DNA of 64,000 nucleotides from Actinomadura macra NBRC 14102 (GCF_001552215.1 NZ_BCQT01000004.1:372001-436000); one strand, 5' to 3'; positions 32,407-40,911 are shown, numbered from the stretch's first letter. Notes: generated by a model from the letters alone, not told the origin. Program-made: numbers and translations.

Positions 32407-32433
32407 GGGACCTTTGCCCGGGGGTCCGGGACC
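32407..32433 (+). promoter_or_regulatory. DosR-like tandem site upstream of CBS-BON gene
   Basis: GGGACCTTTGCCC at 32407-32419, identical to the site before the preceding gene and at nearly the same distance from the start, followed by a second palindrome GGTCCGGGACC at 32423-32433. Tandem boxes are typical of DosR promoters. Confidence 0.5.
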
Positions 32434-32515
32434 TCCGTCCTCTGGTACCGCAGGTGCGGTCCGACCAGCCTCGATAACAAGGGCAGACCGACTCGCCGGA
32501 AGGGGGCCGTGCCAG

Positions 32516-33193
32516 ATGAAGCGATCGACAGTGGGAACGGTCATGACATCCGATGTCGTGACGGTCCCGCCTGACGCCTCACTCAAAGACGTGATCGACA
32601 CTCTCGCCGATCACGAGGTCAGCGGGGTACCGGTTGTGGACGGGGAGGGGCGTGTCATCGGCGTGGTCACCGAGGCCGACCTCCTGCGCAAGGCGGCAGC
32701 CGGCCCACGCGACGGACCGCGCCGGAAGCCGCGTCTCGTGCGGGAACCGTCCAAGGCCACCACGGCCAGGGAGGCCATGAGCTCGCCTGCGGTCACCACG
32801 ACCGCGGGCACCGCGGTCGCCGAAGCAGCGCGATCACTATGCCACCACGGGTTCAAGCGGCTTCCGGTCGTGGATCTCGATGGCCGGCCGGTGGGCATCG
32901 TCAGCCGGGCCGACCTGCTGCGCGTCTTCTTGAAGACGGACGCGCAGATCCACGACGAGGTGACCCACGAGATCGTCATCCAGAGCCTCTGGCTCGACCC
33001 AGCCGAGGTCGAGGTGGACGTCCGCGCCGGCGTGGTCACCCTGCGAGGCCGCGTGCCGCTGGCAAGCCTCGTCCCCATCGCCGAAAGCCTGACAGCCTCC
33101 GTCGACGGCGTCATCCAGGTGATCAACAAGCTCCACTACGACGAGGACGACAGCGCGCATCCGCACCGCCGCCGCGCGGGACGTCGGCACTAG
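32516..33193 (+). CDS. CBS-CBS-BON domain protein
   Basis: 225 residues: CBS domain 1 (about 5-65, VMTSDVVTVPPDASLKDVI to GVVTEADLL), CBS domain 2 (about 88-145, AMSSPAVTTTAGTAVAEAA to GIVSRADLLRVF) and a BON domain (about 155-215, EVEVDVRAGVVTLRGRVPL, GVIQVINKL). CBS pairs bind adenine nucleotides and sense energy charge; BON often binds membranes or partners. Proteins of this design accompany Usp genes in actinobacterial stress regulons. ATG 32516 follows GGAAGGGGG. Likely cytosolic sensor with the neighbouring stress proteins. Confidence 0.92.
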   Translation: MKRSTVGTVMTSDVVTVPPDASLKDVIDTLADHEVSGVPVVDGEGRVIGVVTEADLLRKAAAGPRDGPRRKPRLVREPSKATTAREAMSSPAVTTTAGTAVAEAARSLCHHGFKRLPVVDLDGRPVGIVSRADLLRVFLKTDAQIHDEVTHEIVIQSLWLDPAEVEVDVRAGVVTLRGRVPLASLVPIAESLTASVDGVIQVINKLHYDEDDSAHPHRRRAGRRH

Positions 33194-33381
33194 CCGCCCA
33201 GCAGCGCATTGTCCCGACAGAACCGGAACCGGTTGCTGTCGATCGGGCGAGCACGAGCGTTTAGGGTCCATTCGTGTGCTCGTCTTGCGGACGTGGGTTG
33301 GTCCTCGCCTATGCCGGGGGCTGAATGGGTACCGCTCGCGACAGACTTTGCCTTCTCTTTCGGATCCTGTTCTGGTCCGCG

Positions 33382-33415
33382 GAACGCCCGGCCGGGGTGG
33401 GCCGGCCGGGCGTTC
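33382..33415. terminator. Bidirectional hairpin terminator
   Basis: GAACGCCCGGCCGG (33382-33395) and its exact complement (33402-33415) form a 14-bp stem with a 6-nt loop between the convergent CBS-BON and trypsin-like genes. Confidence 0.8.
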
Positions 33416-33420
33416 TTGGG

Positions 33421-34116
33421 TCAGACTCCGGCTATAGAGCGGATCCAGGCCCGGCTTGCGGGGACGCTTCCGTAGGTCTGCTCTGAACGGCCGTCGGCGG
33501 TGGAGGCGACGGCGACCTGCTTGTCGTTGTAGCGCTGCGGGCCGCCCGAGTCACCGCTCCAGGCGTTGCCGTTGATCTTGCTGCTACAGATCGCGGGACC
33601 GTAGCGGTGGTCGTAGCACGTGGTGGACGTGACGCGGACGTCGGCGCATTTGAGCTGGTCCGAGAAGGGGCCCTTGGAGCTGGTGTAGCCCCATCCGCAG
33701 ATCTGGTTGGTCGAGTCGACCGGCGGGTCGGCGTCGGCGAGTGGGGAGTAGGTGGTCTCGTATGGGCTGGCCAGGTGCACCAGGGCAAGGTCGCCCTTCG
33801 GCGCCACCTGGTAGTCGCTGACTTTGATCGCGGTGGCGCGTGACCGGAAGACGTCGCCGACGCGGACCGAGATGCCGCTGCCGACGCAGTGGGCCGCGGT
33901 GAGGACCCACGTCGGCGCGACGATGGTGCCGGAACAGGTGAACGATCCGTCGCTGCGGTAGATCGAGGCGGCCCAGGGGGCGTCGGTGACGAGATAGCCG
34001 CCGATGATGGGCGCGGCCGCCTGGGGGCGGGGCTCGCCGGCCGCTGTGGCGGGGAGGGCCGTTCCGATGAGCAGGGCCAGCGCGGCGCCTGTCAGGGCAA
34101 TGGTGCGGGGGGGCAT
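33421..34116 (-). CDS. Secreted trypsin-like serine protease (S1)
   Basis: 231 residues with a signal peptide (MPPRTIALTGAALALLIGTALPATAAG) and a short pro-region ahead of IIGGYLV. The catalytic triad is visible: His in VLTAAHC, Asp in GDLALVHL and Ser in GDSGGP. Three or more cysteine pairs fit disulfides. The mature start IIGG rather than IVGG is a common variant. ATG 34116 has AAAGGAG at good spacing, so it is preferred over 34143. It should act outside the cell, in nutrient or developmental proteolysis. Confidence 0.93.
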   Translation of the reverse strand: MPPRTIALTGAALALLIGTALPATAAGEPRPQAAAPIIGGYLVTDAPWAASIYRSDGSFTCSGTIVAPTWVLTAAHCVGSGISVRVGDVFRSRATAIKVSDYQVAPKGDLALVHLASPYETTYSPLADADPPVDSTNQICGWGYTSSKGPFSDQLKCADVRVTSTTCYDHRYGPAICSSKINGNAWSGDSGGPQRYNDKQVAVASTADGRSEQTYGSVPASRAWIRSIAGV

Positions 34117-34465
34117 GCACAGCTCCTTTGCCGGTATGCACAAGGACCCGTTAAAATAGACCAGTTGCCTTCTTCTGTCGCGCCTCAGTTTTTCAGTCTT
34201 GATTCTCTTGGCGCAGAATATCTCGTCCGGTTCACGTCGGCTGCTCTTGAATTCTTTGTTCCACTTGATGATCAGTGTTGGGCGCTATCGCGGACGTTCC
34301 GCACGTTTTCGTGGCCGGTTAGGGCACCGGCGCGCAGGGCCGGGAGCCAGGGGGCGGCGATGGCGGTGGGGCCGTAGAGGACCTCGGCGAAGACCACGCA
34401 GCCCACAGGGTCAGGGCTCCCCAGGTGGCGGTGGGCAGGCCGAGCACATCAGGGCGGCGACGTGA
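34117..34465. other. Upstream region of the protease gene
   Basis: About 350 bases. The part at 34150-34270 is clearly AT-richer than the surroundings and is probably the protease promoter region (read leftward). The remainder up to the methyltransferase stop shows no gene or clear hairpin. Confidence 0.35.
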
Positions 34466-35284
34466 TCACTTCTTTGCCACGCCGCAGTAGGCGTCGACCG
34501 AGGGTGGCATGCCTAAGGGGCTCGGGTCGGGGCGCCAGTGCGGCAGTGGCACCACGCCGGGGTCCAGCAGTTCGAGGCCGGCGAAGAAGTCGGCCACGCG
34601 TTCGGGGTGGCGTAGCCGGTAGGGGACGGCGCCGGTGTCGTCGTAGCCTTGCTGGGCATCGATGAACGCCTGGTCGGTGGCGGTGCCGTCGTAGAGGACG
34701 AGATAACTCCCCGACGGGAGCGCGCCGACGAGGTGCCGGACGATGGAGCGAGCCTCTTCGTCGTCGTTGACGTGCCCGAGGATGCCCATCAGCATCAGCG
34801 CGATGGGTTGCTCGAAATCCAGATAATCGGCGGCCTGGCGGACGATACCGGCGGGATCGTGCAGATCGGCGTCGATGTAGTGGGTGGCTCCCTCTGGTCT
34901 GCTGGTCAGGAGGGCTCGGGCGTGGACCAGGACCAGGGGGTCGTTGTCGACATAGACGATTTTGCAGGAGGGTGCGGCGCGCTGGGCCACCTGGTGGGTG
35001 TTGTCCTCGGTGGGGAGGCCGGTGCCGATATCGAGAAACTGGCGGACGTCCTGATCGGCCGCCAGGTGCCGGACGGCGCGACCGAGGAATTCCCGTGAGG
35101 CTCGCGCCAGTTCGATGATGCCGGGAAAGGTGCGCGTGTACTCGTCACCCGCTTCCTGGTCGACGACGAAGTTGTCCTTACCTCCGAGCCAGTAGTTCCA
35201 GATCCGGGCCGAATGCGGAACGCTGGTGTCGATTTCTGCCATCAGCTCTCGTTCGGCAGCCGCAAAGAACTCTTCGTTACTCAT
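34466..35284 (-). CDS. SAM-dependent methyltransferase, DUF574 family
   Basis: 272 residues matching the actinomycete DUF574 (Methyltransf_19) family: opening TSVPHSARIWNYWLGGKDNF, SAM motif FLDIGTGLPTEDNTHQVAQ, then IVYVDNDPLVLVHARALL and the late VVPLPHWRPD. Substrates are unknown; these genes are numerous in Streptomyces-like genomes and often adjoin DUF5753-type regulators, as here. ATG 35284 with AGAAAGG is preferred over an upstream in-frame start at 35347. A paralogue lies at 48750. Confidence 0.92.
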   Translation of the reverse strand: MSNEEFFAAAERELMAEIDTSVPHSARIWNYWLGGKDNFVVDQEAGDEYTRTFPGIIELARASREFLGRAVRHLAADQDVRQFLDIGTGLPTEDNTHQVAQRAAPSCKIVYVDNDPLVLVHARALLTSRPEGATHYIDADLHDPAGIVRQAADYLDFEQPIALMLMGILGHVNDDEEARSIVRHLVGALPSGSYLVLYDGTATDQAFIDAQQGYDDTGAVPYRLRHPERVADFFAGLELLDPGVVPLPHWRPDPSPLGMPPSVDAYCGVAKK

Positions 35285-35379
35285 CGTGACCTTTCTGAGG
35301 CCGGTCGGCACTGGGTGGGAAGACTCACCACCATCAGACCAGATCAACGATGAGGGGGAAACGGTTACCGGCCCGTCGG

Positions 35380-36564
35380 CTAGAGCTCTCCGAGCATGCT
35401 GCGCAGTCGCTCGATACTCTGCTCGATCGGCCAGGCTTTGATGGCGAGATTGCCGAACGTATGAACGAAGTAGTCGACGTCTTTCGACATGTGCGGGTAC
35501 AGGCCGTAGGCGGCGTGCTCCAGGTAGATGAGATTCGGTTTGTGGGTTTCTGTCAGCTGGATGATGGTGATCGGGCCCTCGGTGACCGCGTGTTCGGCGG
35601 ATCGCTCCGGCACCAGTTGGATCGTGACGTGCTGGAGCCGGGCGAGCTTGATGAGGTGCTTCAGCTGGGAGCGCATCATGAAGGCCGTGCTCTTGGTGGT
35701 ACGCAGCGCCCGCTCGTCTATCACCGCCCAGAGCTGGGGCGGGTCGGGACGACGCAGGATCTCCTGGCGCCGCATGCGCAGTTCGACCACGCGGGCCTGA
35801 TGCTGGGGGCTGATGTCCGCGAGATCAAGACTGATCATCGTGTGGGCGTAGTACTCGGTCTGCAGGAGGCCGGGAATGCGGTTCGGGGCATAGGTCTTGA
35901 TCACGCTTAGTTCGGGTTCCAGGGTCAGGTAGATCTCGAAGTACTCGGGGACGACAGTGCGATAGGGCTGCCACCATGCCTGCTTACCGCGCTCCCTCGT
36001 CTCGGCCAGCAACTGAATGCGCGCGGTTTCCAGCCGGCTGGTCGGCCCGCTCCTGGAGGGCTCCCGGTGGGGTGATCGGACGGCCGGAACGGTCGTCGAC
36101 ATGTCGGGCTTATCGTGTTGCGCTTCTTTGAATGCATGAGTGATGCCGGCTGTCGGCGTCCTGTCGGGGCGTGGCGGCCAGCCCGCTTGATGGTGCATGT
36201 GCAACTCTTCAAGCGAGATCATTTCAGTGGTGTCCCGGCCGTCCCGCTCGGCGATCTCGAAGATCGTGGCCCAGAGGGACGCCACCAGATCCCAGCGGCG
36301 AATACGTGAAGGCTTGCCGTGCATGAGCTCATGGGCGGTCGATTTCGGGATGTGAACGACCTGGACCCCGCGTATCGGAGTCGAGGACGTCGTTAGCTCG
36401 AATGACACCTTGTCGATCTTCATATAGGGAGCTGGGCCTGCGAGGAAGCGGTTGTACTCCAAGGCTGCGATCACGCTTTGGTAACCACTTCCGCGACCGT
36501 CGTCCGGCATACCCTCGACCCGTTCCTTCGTCACCATGTCCGACCGTCCACCGTCGAGCGACAT
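35380..36564 (-). CDS. DUF5753-type regulator with a degenerate helix-turn-helix
   Basis: The C-terminal 190 residues (VPEYFEIYLTLEPELSVIKTYAPNRIPGLLQT to the end) match DUF5753, the ligand or partner domain of the Scr1/BldD-associated XRE-like regulators. The N-terminal third holds a loose helix-turn-helix pattern (VVHIPKSTAHELMHGKPSRIRRWDLVASLWATI). A Pro/Ser/Arg linker joins them. The start is unsure: ATG 36564 is used, with in-frame options at 36612, 36537 and 36510. It is divergent from a small gene at 36832 and lies just upstream of a DUF574 methyltransferase, a frequent pairing. Confidence 0.8.
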   Translation of the reverse strand: MSLDGGRSDMVTKERVEGMPDDGRGSGYQSVIAALEYNRFLAGPAPYMKIDKVSFELTTSSTPIRGVQVVHIPKSTAHELMHGKPSRIRRWDLVASLWATIFEIAERDGRDTTEMISLEELHMHHQAGWPPRPDRTPTAGITHAFKEAQHDKPDMSTTVPAVRSPHREPSRSGPTSRLETARIQLLAETRERGKQAWWQPYRTVVPEYFEIYLTLEPELSVIKTYAPNRIPGLLQTEYYAHTMISLDLADISPQHQARVVELRMRRQEILRRPDPPQLWAVIDERALRTTKSTAFMMRSQLKHLIKLARLQHVTIQLVPERSAEHAVTEGPITIIQLTETHKPNLIYLEHAAYGLYPHMSKDVDYFVHTFGNLAIKAWPIEQSIERLRSMLGEL

Positions 36565-36679
36565 GATTTCACCGGTGCCATCACAAGTCATGTCACACGA
36601 CACAATTGCCACCCATCAGGTTTAGGGCACCTCAAGTCTACTTAAGGGTAGCGCTCCGGTTCACTTCCTGCAGGTCGGA

Positions 36680-36725
36680 CATCCTCGGATGCAGTCCGGA
36701 TACCCAGCGGTATATCCGAATGCGT
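36680..36725. promoter_or_regulatory. Cluster of dyad half-sites between divergent genes
   Basis: Two TCGGA half-sites (near 36675 and 36685) face two TCCGA half-sites (near 36715 and 36724). Within them are CATCC-TC-GGATG (36680-36691) and CGGATA...TATCCG (36697-36718). A plausible operator for the divergent DUF5753 regulator. Confidence 0.35.
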
Positions 36726-36831
36726 CCGAAACCCCAGGTCTTTCATCGCCACCGGGGGTCCCTGCGGCATCGTGAAGGCTTCGATGGCCGCCACGGATAC
36801 ACGTGCGGCAGGGTTGCCAGAAAGGAGCTAA

Positions 36832-37080
36832 ATGTCTTCTTTGAGCGGACGCGGAGATTTTGTTGATTCCCTTACCACCTCGCGACGTGGCGACTGGCTG
36901 GAGGGGGACTCCTCGGATGACGCCCTGATGGCGCTGTCGTTGATCACCGTGTGGGCCACCCGGACCGGGCGCTCCCTACGGGCGGTTCCCGTCCACGAGC
37001 TCACCGCCCAGGAGCTGGAGGACTTCTGGGCTGATGATCAACTTTGGCCCGGCCCCGGGGCCCGAGGTCCGCACGGATGA
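36832..37080 (+). CDS. Small acidic protein of unknown function
   Basis: 82 residues starting at ATG 36832, with AAGGAG 4-9 nt upstream, a near-ideal ribosome site. The central part (DALMALSLITVWATRTGRSL) looks like an amphipathic helix and the C-terminal half ends LTAQELEDFWADDQLWPGPG. I do not recognise a family. Position, divergent from a DUF5753 regulator with shared dyad repeats, resembles small partner genes that accompany such regulators (antitoxin-like or DUF397-type neighbours), but it is not DUF397. Confidence 0.6.
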   Translation: MSSLSGRGDFVDSLTTSRRGDWLEGDSSDDALMALSLITVWATRTGRSLRAVPVHELTAQELEDFWADDQLWPGPGARGPHG

Positions 37081-37214
37081 ACCGGCAACCGGCTCTGTCG
37101 ACCTTCTCGCACACCTCCGCCCGGGGAGAGCGGCAGGTCACGTGCGGGCCGCCGACCACGCCGCCGAGTTCGCCTGATCGGCGGCTCCGAGTTCGTAGCG
37201 TACGCCGCGGCGTG

Positions 37215-37598
37215 CTACTCCGCCCCGTCCGAGCCATCACCGCCCGCGTCGGCGCCTCTGCCGTCCGCCGCATCGGGGTCGGTCAGCGTGAGTTCCTCGA
37301 TCAGGGAGCGGACCGTCGTCAGCGCCTCCCCGCTCTCCCGTGAGGTGGCACGGAAGATTTCCGCGGACCCGGGGCGGCCGCGTTCCCCGGCAGCGGCGGC
37401 CATGCGTTCGGTCATCCGCAGGCGCTCCTCCAACCGTAGCGCCGCGACCCACAGCGCCCGCTCCACCGCGTCGTCCTGGCCGCCGGGGAGGCTGGCCGCC
37501 GACCAGGCATGTCCCAGCCGGCACGCGTACCGGACGGGACGGGTGTCCAAGCGCACGTTCAGGGGGCCGCCACCCCCCTCTGCCGGAGGGCTGGACAC
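37215..37598 (-). CDS. Orphan CheB-type C-terminal domain
   Basis: 127 residues. The segment VRYACRLGHAWSAASLPGGQDDAVERALW, then AALRLEERLRMTERMA, matches the C-terminal extension of chemotaxis-type methylesterases (FRCRVGHAYS...Q..ALE.ALW.ALR.LEE), while the methylesterase and receiver domains are absent. The zinc-ribbon start CPxCGG is replaced by AEGGGG. GTG 37598 is the only sensible start. Either a remnant of a lost CheB gene or a small independent protein. It is divergent from the 37628 gene, only 29 nt apart. Confidence 0.55.
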   Translation of the reverse strand: MSSPPAEGGGGPLNVRLDTRPVRYACRLGHAWSAASLPGGQDDAVERALWVAALRLEERLRMTERMAAAAGERGRPGSAEIFRATSRESGEALTTVRSLIEELTLTDPDAADGRGADAGGDGSDGAE

Positions 37599-37627
37599 CG
37601 GAGATCAGGTGGGCTTTCACTGGAGTC

Positions 37628-38551
37628 ATGGAGGAGCTGCCGCTTCCTGATCCTGACCTGGTGCGAGCCGCCCGCCGGCATCTCACGTCCCGCTACGCCT
37701 CCCGTGTGGAGGCCGTCTTGTGGGAGATGCACAAGCATCCGATGCATGATCTGGACGCCGTCAGCCGGGTGCTGCGATCCCACCAGGAGCCGTCCGATAT
37801 CTGGTCCGAATCCGACGATGACGGCGCATCGGACGGCGTCCTTGCGGAGGGGCGGACACCACCAGGGTCGGCGACGGCGATGGACGTCGGTGCGGCGTTC
37901 ATGGTCCTGCTGGCCGCCCGGCAGGACGTCGACCAGCTGGAGGCGGCGCTGTTCGAGCAGGGGCTGGGCCTGGGCCTCGGGTACGAGCAGATCGCCGCGG
38001 TGCTGGACCTGCCGGACGCCGAGGCCGCACGCATCCGCCGCGAGGCACTGGCCGACCGTGTCCGGGCGTCCGAGACCGACCACGTGAACCCGCTGGACGA
38101 GCGAAGCGCCCAGCGCGGGGCACGTGACCAGGCAGCCCGGCAGCGAGCCGGCGAGGCGGCGCGGCGGGCCGGCGTGATCGGTCGCCGGCGGCGACTGCTG
38201 AGGCCGCAGGTGCCGGAGCTGATGCCCGATTGCGACGGGCCGGCGTGGGATGGGGAGCTGTTCTGGCAGGACCCCGAGGAGGAGTCGACGGAGTCCGCCG
38301 GCCTGTCCATGGCCTCGCTGGGCATCACCGGGGACGAGGATGCGGCCGTTCTGGCCGCGCTACGTGCGGTGCAGGCCGAGCGTTTCAACGCCGCGGCGCG
38401 CGAGGCGGTGTCGCGCGCGCATCGGGAGGCCGCCGAACGCCATGAGGCGGCGGCGCGCGCGCATCAGGGTGATGTCACCGAGCATCGCCGGCTGGCCGAC
38501 CATCACCGGCGCGCGACGCGGGACGACTGCGATGACGTCCCGACCGAGTGA
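37628..38551 (+). CDS. Unknown protein with a sigma region 4-like segment
   Basis: 307 residues. The first 60 are helical (DPDLVRAARRHLTSRYASRVEAVLWEMHK). The middle has LGLGYEQIAAVLDLPDAEAARIRREALADRV, close to the helix-turn-helix of sigma factor region 4. The C-terminal third is Ala/Arg/Glu-rich, coiled-coil-like (AAREAVSRAHREAAERHEAAARAHQ). I do not recognise the family; a DNA-binding role is only inference. ATG 37628 follows GGAG closely. Convergent with the amidase, sharing a terminator. Confidence 0.6.
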   Translation: MEELPLPDPDLVRAARRHLTSRYASRVEAVLWEMHKHPMHDLDAVSRVLRSHQEPSDIWSESDDDGASDGVLAEGRTPPGSATAMDVGAAFMVLLAARQDVDQLEAALFEQGLGLGLGYEQIAAVLDLPDAEAARIRREALADRVRASETDHVNPLDERSAQRGARDQAARQRAGEAARRAGVIGRRRRLLRPQVPELMPDCDGPAWDGELFWQDPEEESTESAGLSMASLGITGDEDAAVLAALRAVQAERFNAAAREAVSRAHREAAERHEAAARAHQGDVTEHRRLADHHRRATRDDCDDVPTE

Positions 38552-38582
38552 GCGTGCTCGCCGCCCGGCGGGCGGGGCTCAC
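38548..38582. terminator. Convergent hairpin overlapping two stop codons
   Basis: GTGAGC (38548-38553) pairs with GCTCAC (38577-38582), enclosing CCGCCC/GGGCGG. The arms contain the TGA of the plus-strand gene and the TGA of the minus-strand amidase. Confidence 0.55.
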
Positions 38583-39334
38583 CCGGGGTCCGCCGCGGGT
38601 CCGTGGTCGAAGGTGGAAACCGGTCCGGGCAGCCCGCTGGGCACGGCCGGGATCTTCTCCTCGACGCGTTCCAGGTCGAGCCTGTCGGCCACCGCGTTGC
38701 GGAGCTTCGGCAACCGCGCGTACAGGACGTCGCCGGGGCAGGAGGTCTTGTTGTAGTCGCGGTGCCCGACGATCGCCGAGTGCGGGTTGAGGTCGTAGGC
38801 GGTGCACAGCCACGTGCAGGTCGCGACGAGGGTGTTCCACAGAGCGCTGGTGGGCCCCTCGGTCATGTAGGTGCCCTCGTTCTCGATGCCGATCGTGTGG
38901 TCGTTGTGGCCGAGGGTGTGCGCTCCGACGACGTGGGCGTCGGTGTTGATGGCCTTGAGGGTGCTGTTGTGCCCCTCCATGAGGTGACCGCCGCGGCTGA
39001 TGGTGAGCTGCTGGCCGATGTCCTCCCATTTGTTGGTGTCCATGTGGAACTTCTGGATCGAGCGGGACAGGGCGGCGGCGTGCCCCCGCGAGGTGTCGGC
39101 GGAGTTCGCCGTGGCGGTGTGGTGGATGACGATGTGGTCGGGACCCCGGCTCAGCACGGTGGCCGCCCGCGCGGGCTTCCGTGCGTGCCACGCGGCGCGG
39201 GTGTACAGGCGGGGCGCGGTCTGTGCCGAGGGCATGGGCAGCGGGCCGGTCACCGGGCCGAGCAGCGCACCGCCCACGACCACGGTGGTGCCTCCCAGCA
39301 GGCGCCGGCGGGTGAGACCTAGATCCGCCGTCAT
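38579..39334 (-). CDS. Tat-exported N-acetylmuramoyl-L-alanine amidase (PGRP/amidase_2)
   Basis: 251 residues with a Tat signal (TRRRLLGGTTVVVGGALLG). The amidase domain has the zinc ligands His in IVIHHTAT, His and Cys in IVGHRDYNKTSCPG, and the GHNDHTIGIENEG segment typical of peptidoglycan recognition proteins. It should cleave the amide between MurNAc and L-Ala outside the cell. ATG 39334 was chosen for the GGAGGGAG upstream. Probably in cell-wall turnover. Confidence 0.92.
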   Translation of the reverse strand: MTADLGLTRRRLLGGTTVVVGGALLGPVTGPLPMPSAQTAPRLYTRAAWHARKPARAATVLSRGPDHIVIHHTATANSADTSRGHAAALSRSIQKFHMDTNKWEDIGQQLTISRGGHLMEGHNSTLKAINTDAHVVGAHTLGHNDHTIGIENEGTYMTEGPTSALWNTLVATCTWLCTAYDLNPHSAIVGHRDYNKTSCPGDVLYARLPKLRNAVADRLDLERVEEKIPAVPSGLPGPVSTFDHGPAADPG

Positions 39335-39703
39335 CAGCGGCTCCCTCCAGTCGTCCGACACGAATCAGATGATCTTGCGGCGAGGCTACCCAGAATGGAA
39401 AGCGACTTTTGCGTATATTTCGGAACTCTCATTGATACGCGGCTCCACCGGGATTCGGCTCACCATAGTTTTTGATCTTCATGGCGGGCTTACCGCGACT
39501 CCGAGATGCGCGATATGACGCCTCGAATCCGTTCGAGCGCACGGAGAAGTTGAAAGTTAACGCAACATCTCATACTGGCTTCGGCGGGCTTGTGAGCGAG
39601 CACCCCCGCACCGGCGTCCTCCAGATCACCGTCCGGACGGATCCGGCGGACGGGCGGGATCGCCGCCCGTCCGCCGGGACGAACCAGGTGCGGTTCTAGC
39701 GCG
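39335..39703. other. Intergenic region, amidase promoter side
   Basis: About 370 bases between the amidase start and the nucleoside hydrolase stop, both leftward genes. 39380-39580 is AT-richer and should hold the amidase promoter. The rbs operon terminator lies at 39643-39677. No gene is supported. Confidence 0.4.
39643..39677 (-). terminator. Terminator of the ribose operon
   Basis: CCGGCGGACGGGCGG (39643-39657) and its exact complement (39663-39677) make a 15-bp stem with a 5-nt loop, 26 nt after the nucleoside hydrolase stop. Confidence 0.82.
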
Positions 39704-40885
39704 TCATCGGCGCATGAGGTCGATGTAGAGGTTCCAGAAGGCGTCGCGGTTCACGTCGAACAGGATGCGGACCTTCTGCGTGCCCGCCGGGAAGTTGCCG
39801 GGGTCGCTGAACGACCGGCGGCGCGACTCGCCGTAGCCGATGGCGCGGCCGTAGTCGGGGCCGTAGGTGTCGTCGACGTCGATGAAGCGCTCCTCGACCT
39901 TGGTCGCGATGTCGGGGCGCAGGTAGATGCCGGCCGTCAGGGCGTCCCAGACGAACGAACTGGACTGGGGGTTGCGCTCGAACCGGGGACCGTGCAGGTC
40001 CTTGTACATCTTCTTGAGGGGTGTCTCGGGTCCCGCGACGATCCGGTCGTACTCCTTCTTGGTGTAGAACACCCTCTCGGCGATGTCGTTGGGGACGACG
40101 GTCTGCTTCTTGAAGGGCGTGCGGAGGGTCATCTTGATGGCCTCCGGGTCGAACCACCAGTTGAACTCGGCGGCCGGCGAGGTGTTGCCGGGGATGTCGA
40201 TCGCCCCGCCCATGTAGATGACCTCCTTCACCAGGGGGACGATCTCGGGGTGGGTCTTGACGGCGAGCGCGACGTTGGTGGCGGGGCCCAGCACGAACAG
40301 CGTGACCTGACCGGGGTTCTTCTTGACCTGGTCGACGATGAAGTCGGCCGCGGCCTCGCGGCTGGGCCTGCTCTTGGGGTAGCCGCCGTAGGGCGCCGAC
40401 CCGAGCTTGAGGTAGGACTCGGGCCGCTTGCGCGAGAACGCCCCCATGTACTCAACGTTTCCGAAGAGCTTCTCTTCGGCGGGCAGCGTCGCGGCACGCG
40501 CGGCGTTCAGCGGCTCCCCCGCGCCGACGACCACCGGGATGCGGCGTTCCCCGATGAGTTCGAGTTGGCGGAGCGCGTAGGCGGTGCCCTCCTCGGCCCA
40601 GGTGTTCCCGGCGACGATCGTCACGCCGAGGACACTGCGGGGGTCGGCGTTGCGCAGCATGAACATGGCGGCCGCGTCGTCGTTGAGCTGGCCCATGTCC
40701 GTATCGATGATCACTTTGCCCTGCGGTCCGTGGGCGGACGCCGGCGCCTGCACGGGCGCGGCCGGACGCTGGGCGGGGACGGCGGCCGGACGCTGGGAGG
40801 GGGCGGCGGCCGCGGTGGATGACATCGCGGTCAGCGCGGCGACCAGGACGGCCGACACGGTGAGCGCTGGGGTGGGGATCTTCAT
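39704..40885 (-). CDS. Secreted nucleoside hydrolase (IU-NH family)
   Basis: 393 residues. The signal peptide (MKIPTPALTVSAVLVAALTAMSS-TAAAAP) and a Pro/Ala-rich linker precede the hydrolase domain, which opens with the calcium-binding aspartate motif VIIDTDMGQLNDDAAAM (the family's DTDxGxDD with Gln-Leu-Asn at the variable positions) and has FVLGPATNVALAVKTHPEI and YMGGAIDIPGN. It should hydrolyse ribonucleosides to ribose and base outside the cell. It is the last gene of the rbs operon, 26 nt after rbsC, followed by a strong terminator. Confidence 0.9.
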   Translation of the reverse strand: MKIPTPALTVSAVLVAALTAMSSTAAAAPSQRPAAVPAQRPAAPVQAPASAHGPQGKVIIDTDMGQLNDDAAAMFMLRNADPRSVLGVTIVAGNTWAEEGTAYALRQLELIGERRIPVVVGAGEPLNAARAATLPAEEKLFGNVEYMGAFSRKRPESYLKLGSAPYGGYPKSRPSREAAADFIVDQVKKNPGQVTLFVLGPATNVALAVKTHPEIVPLVKEVIYMGGAIDIPGNTSPAAEFNWWFDPEAIKMTLRTPFKKQTVVPNDIAERVFYTKKEYDRIVAGPETPLKKMYKDLHGPRFERNPQSSSFVWDALTAGIYLRPDIATKVEERFIDVDDTYGPDYGRAIGYGESRRRSFSDPGNFPAGTQKVRILFDVNRDAFWNLYIDLMRR

Positions 40886-40911
40886 GGGGGGTGTTTCTCC
40901 TTTGTCTCCCG

